Origin: Juglans regia
Taxonomy: Eukaryota > Streptophyta > Magnoliopsida > Fagales > Juglandaceae
Direction of reading: 5' to 3'
DNA length: 64,000 bases
Assembly (NCBI RefSeq): GCF_001411555.2
Contig: NC_049908.1
Location: 29,967,964 to 30,031,963 of the forward strand
Part shown: piece by piece, positions 37,171 through 49,900 of the stretch
Layout of the letters: each line of letters starts with the position of its first letter
Position numbering within the stretch: position 1 is the first letter of the stretch
Position numbers and translations under genes: made by a program
The notes under the pieces: generated by a model
Databases searched by the model: none
The model's input: only the letters and a program-made list of their open reading frames with translations
Told to the model about the DNA's origin: nothing

Positions 37171-37532
37171 AAAAGCCAACACTAATATATAAAGCTCAGT
37201 TAATGACACGAGGGACTACGAGGGACAATTTTTTAATTTTTAATTCCCATCGTCTTGCACATCCTCGAGAAATAAATGAAAAAAAATCATAAAAAAAAAA
37301 TTATTCTCGAGAAACTCGTCGGGGATACAGCAGCTCTTCCCAATTTTGTCCCAATGGTGATTTCTTCGGAGAATTTGACGTTTTGTATTTGTCATATTTG
37401 ACAATAACAGTATAACACCACGCAACGGACAAGGCGACACCCACATCGTAATTTGTGACACAACTGTGAAGCCGCGCATGCAGATTTTTTAAAGATTTTT
37501 TGCACTTTTTTAAAAGAAAAACACTATAGATA

Positions 37533-37711
37533 AATTTAAATGTTAAAATAAATTGAGTTAAGTTAAAATAATAAAATATTATTTTTTAATATTATTATTA
37601 TTTTAGAATTTGAAAAAATTGAATTGTTTATTATATTTTGTGTTGGGATTTAAAAAAATTGTAATGTTGAGTTGAGATGAGTTGAGAGTAGTTGATGATC
37701 CAAACGAAGCC
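37533..37711. mobile_element. MITE, Tourist-like
   Basis: It shares the core TTTGAAAAAATTGAATTGTTTATTATATTTTGTG and GTTGAGTTGAGATGAGTTGAG with the MITEs at 33688 and 45378, and ends GATCCAAACGAAGCC. The left inverted repeat is poor. Confidence 0.5.
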
Positions 37712-38568
37712 TATGTTTACAGAGAAAAACCACCGAAATTTTTTATGGAATTTTTTTTTAATTTTTGTATTTAATGATTAAGTAAGTATTTTTGAATAAA
37801 TATGTAATTTTTTATTTTTAAAAAATATTTAAACATTTTAAAAAAATAGTGAAAGAAAAGATAAAAAATATAATCGTTTTAAAAAAAATAAAATAAAATA
37901 TTTTGACCCATATGAAAAAATAAATAAATAAATAAATTTTTTTAAGATAAGCTCTACTCTTTTTTAAATAAGTAAACAGTATTTACATATTTTACAATTA
38001 TACGTAGAATTACTCTTTTAAAAATTATCATTCTTCGCGTTGGCTTCTATATAAACACTTCTATATAGACAGGCATTTTACCATATGCGCTGCTCCAAAA
38101 GTTGGACTTGCGAACACTGTACTTAGCCTTGGCGTTTTAAAATCGATTCCATGAGCGTCATTGTTTAATTTGCAGTCGTGATATTTCAGAGCAGCAAAAG
38201 AGAGGTACGACGTACGTGCTTCTATTTTTGTCCATCTCTATAACTTGCTTTGGTTCTCAAATTTATTGTACGCAGTGATCACCAGATTTAATATATCGGT
38301 CGAGTCCTTTAAATAAAATGAAAAAAAAAAAAAAAAAAGAACATGCTTTTCTTCGATCGATTGGGCTATAGAGTTTCCTAGATTACCATGTAACTCAAGT
38401 TTGTTTTTTGTTTTCTATATATGGTACTGATACCTTGATTGAATGTGTTAAAGTGATCGCAAAAACCACAAAAAAGAGTACTAATTTAGACCGTTGCCTG
38501 ACCAGTACAGACGTTCCCTTCGGTGAACTTCTACTGACGTTTAGGGGAGCCGTCTTTTTGCATGCCTC

Positions 38569-38582
38569 ATAGCTTGTTAATT
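38569..38582. repeat. Target-site duplication of LINE C, left copy
   Basis: ATAGCTTGTTAATT here is repeated exactly at 44673-44686, bracketing LINE C. It lies next to the A-rich tail of the minus-strand element, as expected for target-primed reverse transcription. Confidence 0.85.
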
Positions 38583-38625
38583 TATTTATTTTTTGAATAA
38601 AGCCTGATCTCATTGAAAGTCAAAT

Positions 38626-41600
38626 TTATAACATCTCAGAAGCTACAATTGATTGAATACACATCGGGCATTCTTCAATATCATATAGATCTACAGAGAA
38701 ATTGAGAGCTGATTTAGCTAGGTAGTGTGCAGCCATATTAGCTTCTCTGCACGCATGTGATCCTGTCCATTGACTGTAGCTGTTCAAGATTTGTCTTGCA
38801 TCCTCAATCATCATTCCCCCTTTGCTCCAGTTGGATCCCTCCTTTTGTAGGATATCAATGACTTGTTTAGAATCCCCTTCTAGTATTATCTGTTTCAAAC
38901 AATGTTTTTAATTTCATACCGTACCGGCCGGTACGGCCGAAATTGTTCGTTTCGGCCGTCCGGCCGGTACAGGTACTAGATATATACCGTACCGGCCAAA
39001 ATATCGGCCATACCGGCCGGTACCGGCCGTTTCGGCCTAAATTTCGGCCTGTACCGGCCTATATTTCGGCCGGTACCGGCCGATATTTCGGCCTGTGTTT
39101 TTTTTTTTTTTTTTTCGTTTTTTCAAACTACAAGTTTATTTTTTGACCCCCAATTTAGATTAGACTATTTATAATTTATATGTATGTATGTATTTATATA
39201 TAATTTATTCATATATAAACTATTATTTTAGAATATAATTGTTATATATATTTATATATATAATTTATTCATATATCGACTATCCCGAAACGGTACACGA
39301 AACGATACCGGTACCGAAATATTTCGTTCCAGTGTCTTGACCGGTACGTCATCCGGTACGGTATTCAAAACATTGGTTTCAAACCAATTTCCTTGCAAAA
39401 GATTGCTGCTAAAAGAAGACCATGAGCCTTCGCATCAAATGGATTTTCTGTGATTACCCTTGATGCTCTGAGTGCACCTATAACCCAACCATTGTAATCT
39501 CTAATGATTACTCTCATCCCCAATCTCCATGTATTAACACTCAAAGCTGCATCCCAATTTGTTTTATAGAGGCCTACTGCTGGGATGCCTAAAGCCTTTA
39601 CCATGCATAAATTCGTTCCTTCTAGTCCATATCCCCTTTAATGTTACAGCAACCTCTTCCAATTCATTTTGATCCAGTTGCTGCACTAGAAACATCCATG
39701 TATTGAAGAACAAATCATTTTGGTATGACATCTTCTGAACTTTGATGCATCCATTACTCCACACATCCTTTGCAGCTGAACATCCCCATAGGGCATGGCC
39801 TGATGTTTCAGGTTCTATTCTACATATTGGACAGAGGGGATCTGCAATGACTTTCCTCCTCTTCAAGTTGGCACAAGTGGGAAGGGCTTCACTGCAGGCT
39901 CTCCAAACAAAGAATTTTACAGCAGGGGCAACCTTAATCTTCCATAGCCTTTTCCACACATCTTTGTCACTATGTTTTCTCAATGCTTCCCCCTCCATTC
40001 CTGACTCCACACTCCTCCGGTAGTGGTAACCACTTTTAACTGTGTACTGTCCATTGTTGGAGAATTGCCATGTCATTCTATCTTCTCTTCCTCCTAAACT
40101 AATGGGAATGGATTTGATGGCTTCTATTTCCTGGGTTGAGAACATCTCCTGCATGAGGTCTTCTTTCCATAATTTCAGGTTGGGGTCAATTATGTCACTC
40201 ACTGAATTACACCATACATCATTGTCTCTCGGTGATGAGATCTGGAAGGAGGGTAGTGTTGGAATCCACCTATCCCTCCAAATGTTGATGCGGGTACCAT
40301 TTCCCACCCTCCATATTAAACCTGTTTTTAAAAAAGATAGGCCTGCATGGATGCTTCTCCAAACATAAGAAGGTCCTGAACCCAATTTTGACTCCAACAG
40401 ACCCACCTTAGAGAAATACTTCTGCTTGAAGACTCTTGTGACTAATGAGGATGGATCTTGTAGCATTCTCCAGCTTTGCTTTGAAAGCATGGCTAGGTTG
40501 AAGCTTCGAAAGTCCCTAAAACCAAGGCCCTCTAACTCCTTAGCCGAGCTAAGTTGTTCCCAAGATATCCATTGGATCTTTGAGGTGTCTTCATTATACT
40601 CCCACCAGAATTTTTTAAGAAATTGATTCAGTCTCCTGGAGATGGAGGCTGGCAGGAGGAAAATTCTCATTGTATAGGTTGGGATAGCTTGGAGTACAGC
40701 TTTAAGAAGTATTTCTTTACCTGTATTTAAGAGGTGCTTTGTCTTCCAATTTACAACTCGAGCCCATGTTCTATCTATTAGGGAATGAAAAGCTCCAATC
40801 TTTGTTCTCCCCACCATTGCAGGTAACCTAGATATTTTTCAAAAGTCCCATTTGATTTAATGCCAACAAATTGTAAGATTTGGTTTTGAGTCTCTTGCTT
40901 AGTATTCTTGCTAAAAAATACTGAGGATTTTTCCTTATTTAGCACCTGTCCTGAGGCCTGTTCATAGAGTTCCAAAATCATTAGCAATTTGTTTAGTTCC
41001 TCGGTTGTAGCTTGGCAAAAAAGGAGGCTATCATCTGCGAAAAATAGATGATTCACCTTTGTGGGGCCTCTCCCCAACGGTGCACTAGATAAATCACCCC
41101 TCTCTTCAGCTTGATTCAGTAGTGCAGATAGGGCTTCTGCACATATAACGAAAATGTAAGGGGAAAGGGGGTCCCCTTGTCGGATTCCCCTAGTTGGGCA
41201 GAAACTTTGTTGAGGCTCACCATTAACTAGAATGGAATAAGATACTGAATTTAAGCAATTTTGGATCAGATTGACCCAATGTTGGGGAAATCCCATTTTC
41301 TTCATCACAAATTCCACAAACTCCCATTCGACTCTATCGTATGCATTGCTCATGTATAATTTTAGAGCCATGAACCCTTTCCTCCCTTTCATCCTTGATT
41401 GCATTGAATGAAGTACTTCGTATGCTACTAGAGTGTTATCTGATATTAATCTCCCGGGAACAAATGCACTCTGGTTTACAGAAATGATTGCAGGAAGTAT
41501 ACCTTTCAGCCTATTTGCCAAGGTTTTGGAAACAATCTTATAGAGGACATTACAAAGGCTTATAGGCATGAACTCAACAACCTTTTTTGGGTTTTTAACC

Positions 41601-43103
41601 TTGGGAATCAGGGCAATAAATGTGTCATTGACCTCTTTAAGAGAGCCACCATGGTTAAGAATTTGAAGCACAAAATTACATACATCTTCACCCACTACCT
41701 CCCAATGTTTTTGATAAAATTGAGCAGGAAAACCATCGGGTCCCGGAGCGCCCAATGGGTTCATTTGGAAGACAGCTTCTTTAACCTCCTCAACTATGAA
41801 TTGCTTCATGATTCTTGTGGACATTTCATTGGTGAATTTTGGATGTAAAGCATGTAAACAATCTTCAAATTTACTAGGCGAAGATGTAGAAAAAAGGGAA
41901 GAGAAAAAACCTATAAACAAAGCTCCAATATCATTCTGTTCGTGAGCTACATTCCCATTATTGTCTGCAATGGATTTTATGGAATTAGTTTTCCTTCTTT
42001 GGTTGGCCTGCATGTGGAAGTATTGTGTATTCTTGTCTCCATTTCTAAGCCAGTGTTGTTTTGCACGCTGCCTCCACTTCATCTCAGTTTCAGCTAGTGA
42101 GACTTCAATTTTTCTTTGCAATATCTGCAGTTGATCTATGTGGGATCCATCACCATTGTCTTGTAGTTGACTGATGGTAGTCAATATGCAAGAAGACTCT
42201 CCTTTTGCTTGCTATGTTGCCTTTTCTTTCCAGTTCAGAAGGTCCCTCTTGCAAAGATTAAGCTTGAATCTCAGCCTGCCTGCTTGTGTGTCCCCCATTT
42301 GGTCGTTGTTCCATGCTTCTTTAACAACACATTCACAATCCTCCTTTAGTTCCCATGCTACTTCATATCTAAAAACCTTGTTTCTCCTCCCCCTTCCATA
42401 CTCAATATGCTATAAATTAACACGTAAAGGGGAGTGATCAGATTTGATAGCTGCCATAATATTGCAGTAAGCTTGGTTAAAAAGTTCATTCCATTCCTTA
42501 TTGGCCATTGCCCTACCAATTCTCTCCTTTGTGAATTCCCTACCCCTCCTATTATTAGACCAGGTGAATTTCTGCCCTTTTGAATGGATGTCACAGATTC
42601 CACATATTTCAAGGGCCTGCCTGAAATTTTCTATCTGATTGTAGGGCCTCCTAGCTCCCCCTACCTTCTCCCTTTGGTGTAAGATTTCATTGAAATCACC
42701 TACACATAACCAAGGTATTGGTGGGCATGGTTTAAGGATCTTAAGCAAGTCCCAGCTACTGTTTCTTTTCATTGTATCTGGGTGGCCATAAAAGCCAGTA
42801 AATTGCCAATTAGTGCTGCCTCCCTCATCCTTTATTCGAGCATTAATGTGCCAATGAGTGAAACTTGTAACTTCGACCTTCCAACCTTCTTTCCATAACA
42901 GAGTAATGCCACCACTTGATCCCACACTATCTACGGCAAAACAGCTATCAAATCTTAGGGACCTTCTTACCTCCTCCATTCGGTTTTTACTTAGTTTCCA
43001 CAAGGAACACTAAATGTGGGCACTTATCCTTAGTCAATCTCCTAAGGATTCGAATTGTCCGAGGGTTCCCAAGCCCTCGGCAATTCCATGTTAGGATACT
43101 CAT
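38626..43103 (-). pseudogene. LINE C ORF2: endonuclease, reverse transcriptase, zf-RVT, RNase H
   Basis: The start at 43103 reads MSILTWNCRGLGNPRTIRIL, the EEP endonuclease N-terminus. A one-base shift after LVFLVETK moves to the frame with VGDFNEILHQREKVGG and SDHSPLRVNL (43003-42410). Reverse transcriptase follows at 42184-40778 with PLGAPGPDGFPAQFY, IRQGDPLSPYIFVICAEAL and FADD. A second frameshift near 40810 leads to the thumb and zf-RVT part (to 39564: FFVWRACSEALPTCANL and CPICRIEPETSGHALWGC). The RNase H domain (TNWDAALS upstream, LEGDSKQVIDIL and HACREANMAAHYLAKSAL downstream) is split by the hAT element. Known role: reverse transcription and insertion of LINE RNA. Confidence 0.85.
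38900..39375. mobile_element. Non-autonomous hAT element, 476 bp, in LINE C RNase H
   Basis: The terminal inverted repeats CAATGTTTTTAATTTCATACCG and CGGTATTCAAAACATTG are flanked by an exact 8-bp duplication GTTTCAAA (38892-38899 and 39376-39383), diagnostic for hAT-type insertion. Both ends are packed with inverted ACCGGCCGGTAC/TTTCGGCC motifs, and the centre is AT-rich with a T-run. There is no transposase, so movement would need enzyme supplied elsewhere. Removing the element and one duplication restores the LINE frame (EIGLKQIILEGDSK). Confidence 0.9.
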
Positions 43104-43108
43104 CTATT

Positions 43109-44535
43109 TTAGTAGGGTTGGGAACCAGCAACTGCCTTTCCAGATTGTTTCTCTAATTCACCATCGCAGATTTTGAACTTCTTTGGGCTAGAGCCATGTT
43201 CTGTGTTACTACTCATCCCTCTCTTTTTGATCCCTACCATTTGGTTAGAATTTGTTACATCCATCGAGATCCTGTTTGACATTTCCTTTCCTCTAGCCTT
43301 CATTTTCCATTTACCAATTTTAGTATCCCCATCAATGATTTCAAGGTTATTGCTAGGTAATGAGGTTAAAGGACTAAACATAGGTTCCATGCTCCTCCTG
43401 GTGTTGTCTGGGCTTGTTCCTTGTAATACCGATATGGCCGGTTCTAATTCCATTTGTTTGATAGTTTCTTCAAGTACATCCTGTTCGGGTTCATTTTGTA
43501 TGTGGATTGGTTCATTGTTGAGAACACCAGTGTTGGGGGTTCCCTGTTTGGTTGGGCACCAGGTTATGGGTGTTCCATCTGTTGAAAATAAATTAGCCAT
43601 ATTGTTAAGCCCATTGTTTTTCCCCTCCCTTGAAATTTCCTCCTCCTTATATAGTAACTAATTTTGTTTCCTTCATCACCTTCTCACCATAAGTTCCTCC
43701 ATCCTTCTTGGTCTTCTCCTTCTCATCCTACTGTCCTTTTTGTTTGTTGTATTTAGGAGTGCCACCACACTTTCGATGGTCAAATAGGTTTGTATTCATT
43801 GGTTGAGCTCGCAGCCAGGGTCCAAACTGCAAAGTTTGTTGCTCATCTTGGTGTTGGTCAAGCCTTGGTCTCGAGCAAGTCCTTCCTTTGTGGGATAGAA
43901 TGCCACAGTGGAAATAGAAATTTTGGAGACACTCGTACTTAAATGATATCCAGTATTTTTTCCCCTCAAACTCCAACCACCTGCCCCTCAGTAAAGGCTT
44001 ATTGAGGTCCACAGCAACCCTCACTCGTAGGCACCTACCCCAGGCTAAACCATCAGAGTCTGCATCCACCCTAATCACCCGTCCTAGAGTTGGTCCAAAC
44101 TGCTCTCCGATTCCTTCAATCATAGTAGCCAGTGGTAAGTTGTGGCATTGAACCCAAAATGGTTCATATTGGAAACTCATAGCGTTCACAGACATTCTCA
44201 TCCACTTCGTATAGTGTTATTATATTTCTATCAAAAAACCAGGGTCTGCCACTTAAAACATTTTCTTTGTCCTGTATTTGTTGAAATTCTGTCAAAAAGC
44301 ATTGGTCATTAAGGTCTTTGAACCGCACCCACCCCTGTAATCTCCAAATCTGAGACATTGTCATCCTAAATGCTTCATTATTAGCCCCCTTTTCAGAAAG
44401 CACCTTGCCTATGATGTCGAGTTTCCCTTTGAGACTCCCATCCTTCACTCCTTGTGTTTTGATTTAATAAACTGATTTTTCTTCCTTTGATAGATGAAGC
44501 CTTTCCCACCTCTTGGTCAAATCTTCTTCCACCAT
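43109..44535 (-). pseudogene. LINE C ORF1: DUF4283 with degraded zinc knuckle
   Basis: A start MVEEDLTKRWERLHLSKEE at 44535 is followed by an early stop. The DUF4283-type region (MTMSQIWRLQGWVRFKDL, RPWFFDRNIITLYEVD) changes frame near 44190 into FQYEPFWVQCHNLPL. The knuckle reads YFHCGILSHKGRTC, with the first Cys replaced. A linker rich in Pro, Ser and Asn ends six bases before ORF2. ORF1 products of plant L1-type elements bind the element RNA. Confidence 0.8.
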
Positions 44536-44672
44536 GTTACCTGTGAGCAAACACCGCCTCCCTCACAAACAGTGAGACCAAATCCTGTGTCGTAAGACCA
44601 GGGCACTAAACACTAACACTGTCTCGAGAGAGAAGAGAAAGAGAGGGACCCAAGCCTTTGCAGTGTACTCAA

Positions 44673-44686
44673 ATAGCTTGTTAATT
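44673..44686. repeat. Target-site duplication of LINE C, right copy
   Basis: Exact repeat of 38569-38582 at the 5' end of the minus-strand LINE. Confidence 0.85.
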
Positions 44687-45121
44687 AGTGAAATACTTTC
44701 ACCAACTTCTTCCTGGCAGGGAAATCCTGATACCAGGCTTCACCCTGCACGCATGCAATACGTACTATTCCCCGGCCCTATAGGCAGACTCAATTGCAGA
44801 TCTAGTTTGTGAATATGTATGTATATATAAAGCTGTTTTATGCCTACTTATAATGTCAATTTAAATTATTCAACACATCAGCCTCTATAACATATGTAAA
44901 TATCCAAGCAGAAGCTCAACTTTTGTTGAGTAATGCAATAAAAAATCATGAATTTGGTTATTTTTGTTTAAAAGAAGTTGAAAATTCATGTCAATAAATA
45001 TTAAAAAAAACTAGAATTTTGAAAGTTTGATCGATTAATTCATATATTTTTCAACTTAGTTATGAGCTCTAACCTAACTCATGGAGAAAAGAGTGTTAGA
45101 ATAAAGACTTAATTAAAGTTA

Positions 45122-45294
45122 GAGTAATTCTACATACAAACGTGAAATGTGTAAATGTCGTATAATCATTTTGAAAAAAAGTGTGGTTCACTATTAAAAA
45201 AAAAAAAAATTTCATTTGGGTCTCATATTTTATTCATTTTTTTCAAAGCGATTACGCGGTAATTACACAATTCACAGTTGCAAATATATTTCTC
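45122..45294. mobile_element. Foldback MITE, 173 bp, TTA target duplication
   Basis: It begins GAGTAATTCTACATACAAACG and ends with the imperfect inverse; about 58 bases at each end are inverted to each other (ATCATTTTGAAAAAA against TTTTTTCAAAGCGAT). TTA lies on both sides (45119-45121 and 45295-45297). A relative is at 28075-28251. Confidence 0.65.
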
Positions 45295-45377
45295 TTAAAT
45301 TTATCTCTTCTGAACCTAGTGTTAGGACAAGTGATGATTGTTTACATGGTATCAAAAGGAGTTTTGGGTAATCTTGA

Positions 45378-45573
45378 GGCCTTGTTTGATTACGCAGATG
45401 AGATGAGATGAGATGAAAGTTAAATAAAATATTATTAGAATATAATTTTTTAATAATATTTTTGTTTTGAGATTTAAAAATTTTGAATTATTTATTGTAT
45501 TTTGTTTAGAAGTTTGATAAAGTTGTAATGATTAGATAAGATGAGATGAAATAGTTTGTATAAATAAGCCAGA
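45378..45573. mobile_element. MITE, Tourist-like
   Basis: It starts GGCCTTGTTTGATTACGCAGATGAGATGAG and ends TTTGTATAAATAAGCC, imperfect inverted repeats. The interior core TTTGTTTTGAGATTTAAAAATTTTGAATTATTTATTG is shared with the split MITE at 11851-12238. Confidence 0.6.
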
Positions 45574-46931
45574 TCTAACTCTACATTTTACTCCATTTAA
45601 TTAAATATTTCACTTGTCTTGAACCAACTCATTAAGTAGAGTTTGACCCACATTAGAAAAAATATTAGAATATAAATTAAACAATTAAATTTACCTCCTT
45701 TTGTTAACTTATAACTTTTGCCTAATTCACTTTCTACTAGGAGTTGTCTACTAGTCCCAGTAAAGGTCAAAGAGGACTAAAGTTAGGAGTTCTGTAGTTT
45801 AGAATACTCCCCTAGCTAACAGCCTAACATCTCGACAGAATAGGATCAAGAACGACCAAAACTGGTCTTCACAAGCTCAGTCACATAGACAGGCCGGTCC
45901 TGTAAAAATACAAATACTAATCATGCTGGGACGGGAGGGAGAGAAAGAACATATCTTTTTTTAACAAGGTCGTGCATAAAACAGTAAAACAGAAGCAAAT
46001 TACAGCATCCAGTGAAGTAGCTAAAATTATTACAGACTTAGCAAGGTGGGTCTTTCCCATTGTAGAGAACTAGAAAGCAAGGAAGCTGGCGGTATAGAAA
46101 TAAAGGGAGTGCTTCTACATAGACAATTGGAATCCGTTACGCAATGGAATGCCTGCATCGATTGTGATCTTGATGTATTTTCCTAATGTTCCAACTCTCA
46201 AAAGTTGTAACAGGATTCGTGTCTCTGGCTATAGTTTCTATGATCCAGTCTGCATTTTTTCGTTGGCCTCCTCCGTAATCCTTAGCTTTCAAATTATTTT
46301 CTCGTACGAGTTTCAGAGTTGTATTATCAATTGATTGTTATTTTTCTTGGAGCAGATTTCATTATATATATCGAATTCTAGTGTTTATAATTTTGCCACC
46401 AGCTTGATTTCTGAATTATACACTTTGAATCTACAGAGCTACTTTGGACTACTGGAAGGGATGACGAAGAATTGATGGAGTACTTGTGAAAGTCAAGTTC
46501 TGTTCCGTGTTCTAGTACTGGTGTATATGATCAAATGCTGAACCTGGTTCATTCTTATGTTGTTCTTTTACTTTCCCAAGTCATTCTTCATACTCCATGC
46601 ATGGTCATTTCGCCATCTGACTTTATTGCACTAGACTCCCCAAGATAGATCTATCTTGTTTTTGTAGTTTTCTTAGTTCCTTCTGTTCTTTGCCTAATTT
46701 GCTTTTAAACCTCATTCTAGAGACCTATTCGATTCAATCCATCAATATTCCAAAGAGAGCTAGCTAGGTGGTCTTCTTCTTTGTTTTGTGGTTTTGTTTG
46801 TACCCCTTTCTGTTGCATTCTATTGGTTTTTGTTTTGCGCTACTCGCACAAAAATCTTTAAGAAGGGATTTGTTTTTTGTTTAATAAAAGAAAGGGTTGA
46901 CAGTAAGAAAGGAGTTACAAAAGAAAAAAAA

Positions 46932-49900
46932 ATGGAGATTTTTGTAGCAATTGCAAAAAAAATGGCCGAGTACACGGTAGCACCAGTTGGACAGTGGCTA
47001 AGTTATTCGTTTTGCTACAGCAGCAACATCGCGAAGATGAAGAATTGGGAAGAGAAGTTGCAACATGCTAGAGATAGGGTGCAACATTCGATTGACGCTG
47101 CTGTTAGAAACAGTGAAGAAATTGAAGCTGATGTTAATAAGTGGTTGACGGAGGTAAATGAGATTACAGAACTGGCAACGAAAGTTCATGAAGGCGAAGA
47201 AGAAGCGAAGATGAGGTGCTCTATAGAGGTGTGCCTGAGCTTGAAGCTAAGACATCAGCTAAGTCGGAAGGCCAAAAAGATAGTGAAACTTGTAGGCGAA
47301 GCCTTGGAAAATGGAAAATTTGACAGAATTTCATACCGTCCTGCTCCACAAGGCATAATGACTACGAGATACATGCAGGATTGCATGGAGTTTGTGTCAA
47401 GAACGCCAATTGTGAAGGGACTTAAGGAGGCACTCGGAGATGCTAATATCAACGTGATTGGTTTATGGGGGATGCCTGGCGTGGGAAAGACTACATTGAT
47501 AAGAGAAGTTGCCAAGCAAGTCAAGGAAGATAAGCTAATTGATGAGGTGGCTCTGGCAGACGTGACGCAGAGCCAAAACCTGAGACAAATTCAAGGAGAA
47601 ATTGCAGACATGCTAGATCTCAAGCTTGATGCGGAGACAATACGCGGAAGAGCGATTCGTCTACGGGAGAGGTTAACAAAAGAGAAAAGGATACTTGTTA
47701 TCCTAGATGATATATGGGAGAAACTTGATTTGGAAGCAATAGGAATTGATCCTTGTAAGGGATGCAAAGTAGTGCTGGTATCCAGACAACGCGATTTATT
47801 ATCTTGTGACATGGGTGTCCAAAAGGATTTTGGAATTGAAGTGTTACCCCAAAAAGAAGCATGGGAATTATTTGAGATGATGGCGGCTGATTCTGTTAAA
47901 GACCCCAATTTACGATCTATAGCAACTGAGGTAGCTAAAGAGTGTGATGGTTTGCCCATTGCACTTGCAACGGTTTCTAAGGCTTTAAATAATAAGGATT
48001 TAAGTGAATGGAAGGATGCCTTACAGCAACTACGACATCCTGCAGCTCCCGAGCATCTCACAAGAATGCAGTTAACTATATACTCTTGTATAGAGTTGAG
48101 TTTTAGACATCTTGAAAGTCAGGAGATTCAATATTTATTTTTGCACTGTGCTGAAAAGGATTTCCACATTTTCCATCAGGACTTGTTGAAATATTGTTAC
48201 GGTTTGGGTCTATTTCATGGAATTAACACATTGGAAGATGCGAGAAATAGACTATATAGACAATTACGTAACTTGAAAGACTCTTGTCTATTGCAAGATT
48301 GTCCTCACAAATCTAAGCATTGCCATATGCACGACGTTGTTCGTGATGTTGCTACGTTAATTGCTTCAAAGGATTATGATATGCATTTCAAGAAAGATGG
48401 AGGGCTTAAAGAATGGCCAGATATGGATGCACTAAAAAGATGCAAGGCAATTTCTATTGGTGGTGGAGATATTCATCAACTTCCAAATGAACTGGAATGT
48501 CCAGAATTAAGATTCCTTTGTGTGAATGGCAGAGATCGTTCTTTACAAATCCCAGACACTTTCTTTCAAGGGATGGAAAAGCTCAAAGTTTTGGATTTGA
48601 CGGCAATGAAACTTTCATCACTTCCTTCGTCACTTCTTCTTCTTAGAAACCTACAAACATTGTGTCTTGATCAATGTGAGTTGGGAGACATATTTGGGAT
48701 TGGAGAACTTAAGAATTTAGTAGTTCTTAGTCTTCAACATTCTGACATTTCAACATTACCCAGAGAAATAGGGTTGTTGATTCGTTTGCGGTTGTTGGAT
48801 CTGACCCTTTGTTCCAAACTTGAAGTGATTCCACCTAATGTCCTATCTAACTTGGTGGAATTAGAAGAACTGTATATGGGAAATAGCTTTGTTCAATGGG
48901 AGGCTGAAGGACTCGTCACTGAAAGATCAGACAATGCTAACCTTGCTGAGCTCAAGTATATGTTACGTTTGACTACTTTGGAGATACATATCCGAGATGC
49001 CTGCATGTTGCCGAAAGATCTACGGTTTGGAAAATTAGAAAGATACAACATATTGGTAGGAGACGTCTGGGACTGGTCCTATAACCATGAATGCTTAAGA
49101 ATATTAAAACTCAAGCTGAAGACAAGCTTTCAATCAGAGGTTGAAATTAAAATGTTGTTGAATACAACAGAATGTCTTTATTTAGATGAGTTAAAGGGTG
49201 TTAAGAGTGTTCTACATGAATTAGATCGAGAAGGTTTCCAGCAACTGAAGCATCTTCATATACAAAATAATGATGAGATCAAATATATCATTATTAGCTC
49301 TCCGATGCATATCTCAACCATTTCCTTTCCAGCCTTGGAGATATTCCATCTAAAAAATATGACTGGTTTGGAAGATATTTGTCATGGCCAACTTCATTCG
49401 ACATCCTTTCGTAACTTGAAAGTTGTAAATGTGGAAAATTGTGAAAAACTAAAATTTGTCTTCCCATCATCCGTAGCAAGGGGCCTTTTACAACTCCAAC
49501 AATTGCAGATAAGAGAATGCAGCAGCATGGGTGCAATAGTCGTGAAAGAAAGCGGCGAAATAGAAGACACGGATATGATATTTTTCCCTCAACTGCGTCA
49601 CTTGGCACTAGAGCATCTTCCAAAGCTTATGAGCTTCTTAAGAACAAAAAATTCATTGGGAACTGAAGCTGGAGAAATCGTTGCGGAGGGCACACTTGAT
49701 TCTGACATGACAATTCTACACGAACAGGTATGCTAATGTTTATTTTCCATAGTAATAATTCCACACGCACAACATTGTCAAAGAATATTACTACAAACCG
49801 CAAAAGACTTAGAAATTAAATGTTGTTGCAGGTTGTGTTCCCCAACTTGGAAATATTGGAACTATCATCAGTAGACTTGGAAGAGACACAGCACAACCAA

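Larger units (their letters stand above)
35111..38568. other. Non-coding AT-rich region with MITE remnants
   Basis: No gene is supported. It contains an ATGT microsatellite near 35180-35192 and a G/A-rich stretch near 35870-35935. A possible foldback with inverted GTGTGCAGAG/CTCTGCAC lies near 36065-36180, and two Tourist-like MITEs at 36877-37170 and about 37533-37711. A half-copy of the 45122-type MITE may lie near 37900-38020. Confidence 0.45.
38583..44672 (-). mobile_element. Full-length L1-type LINE (LINE C), mutated, about 6.1 kb
   Basis: Bounded by an exact 14-bp duplication, with a short 5' leader (44672-44536), ORF1, ORF2 and a 3' end CTTTATTCAAAAAATAAATA. ORF1 and ORF2 keep all recognisable domains but carry a few frameshifts and stops. 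A 476-bp hAT element sits in the RNase H region. Full length with intact duplication implies a younger insertion than LINEs A and B. The present copy cannot make intact proteins. Confidence 0.9.
44687..46931. other. Region upstream of the resistance gene
   Basis: It holds two MITEs (45122, 45378) and, in its last kilobase, probable promoter and 5' untranslated sequence of the NLR gene. No other gene is supported. An in-frame ATG at 46788 would add 48 hydrophobic/basic residues to the NLR, but this does not resemble the family start. Confidence 0.4.
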
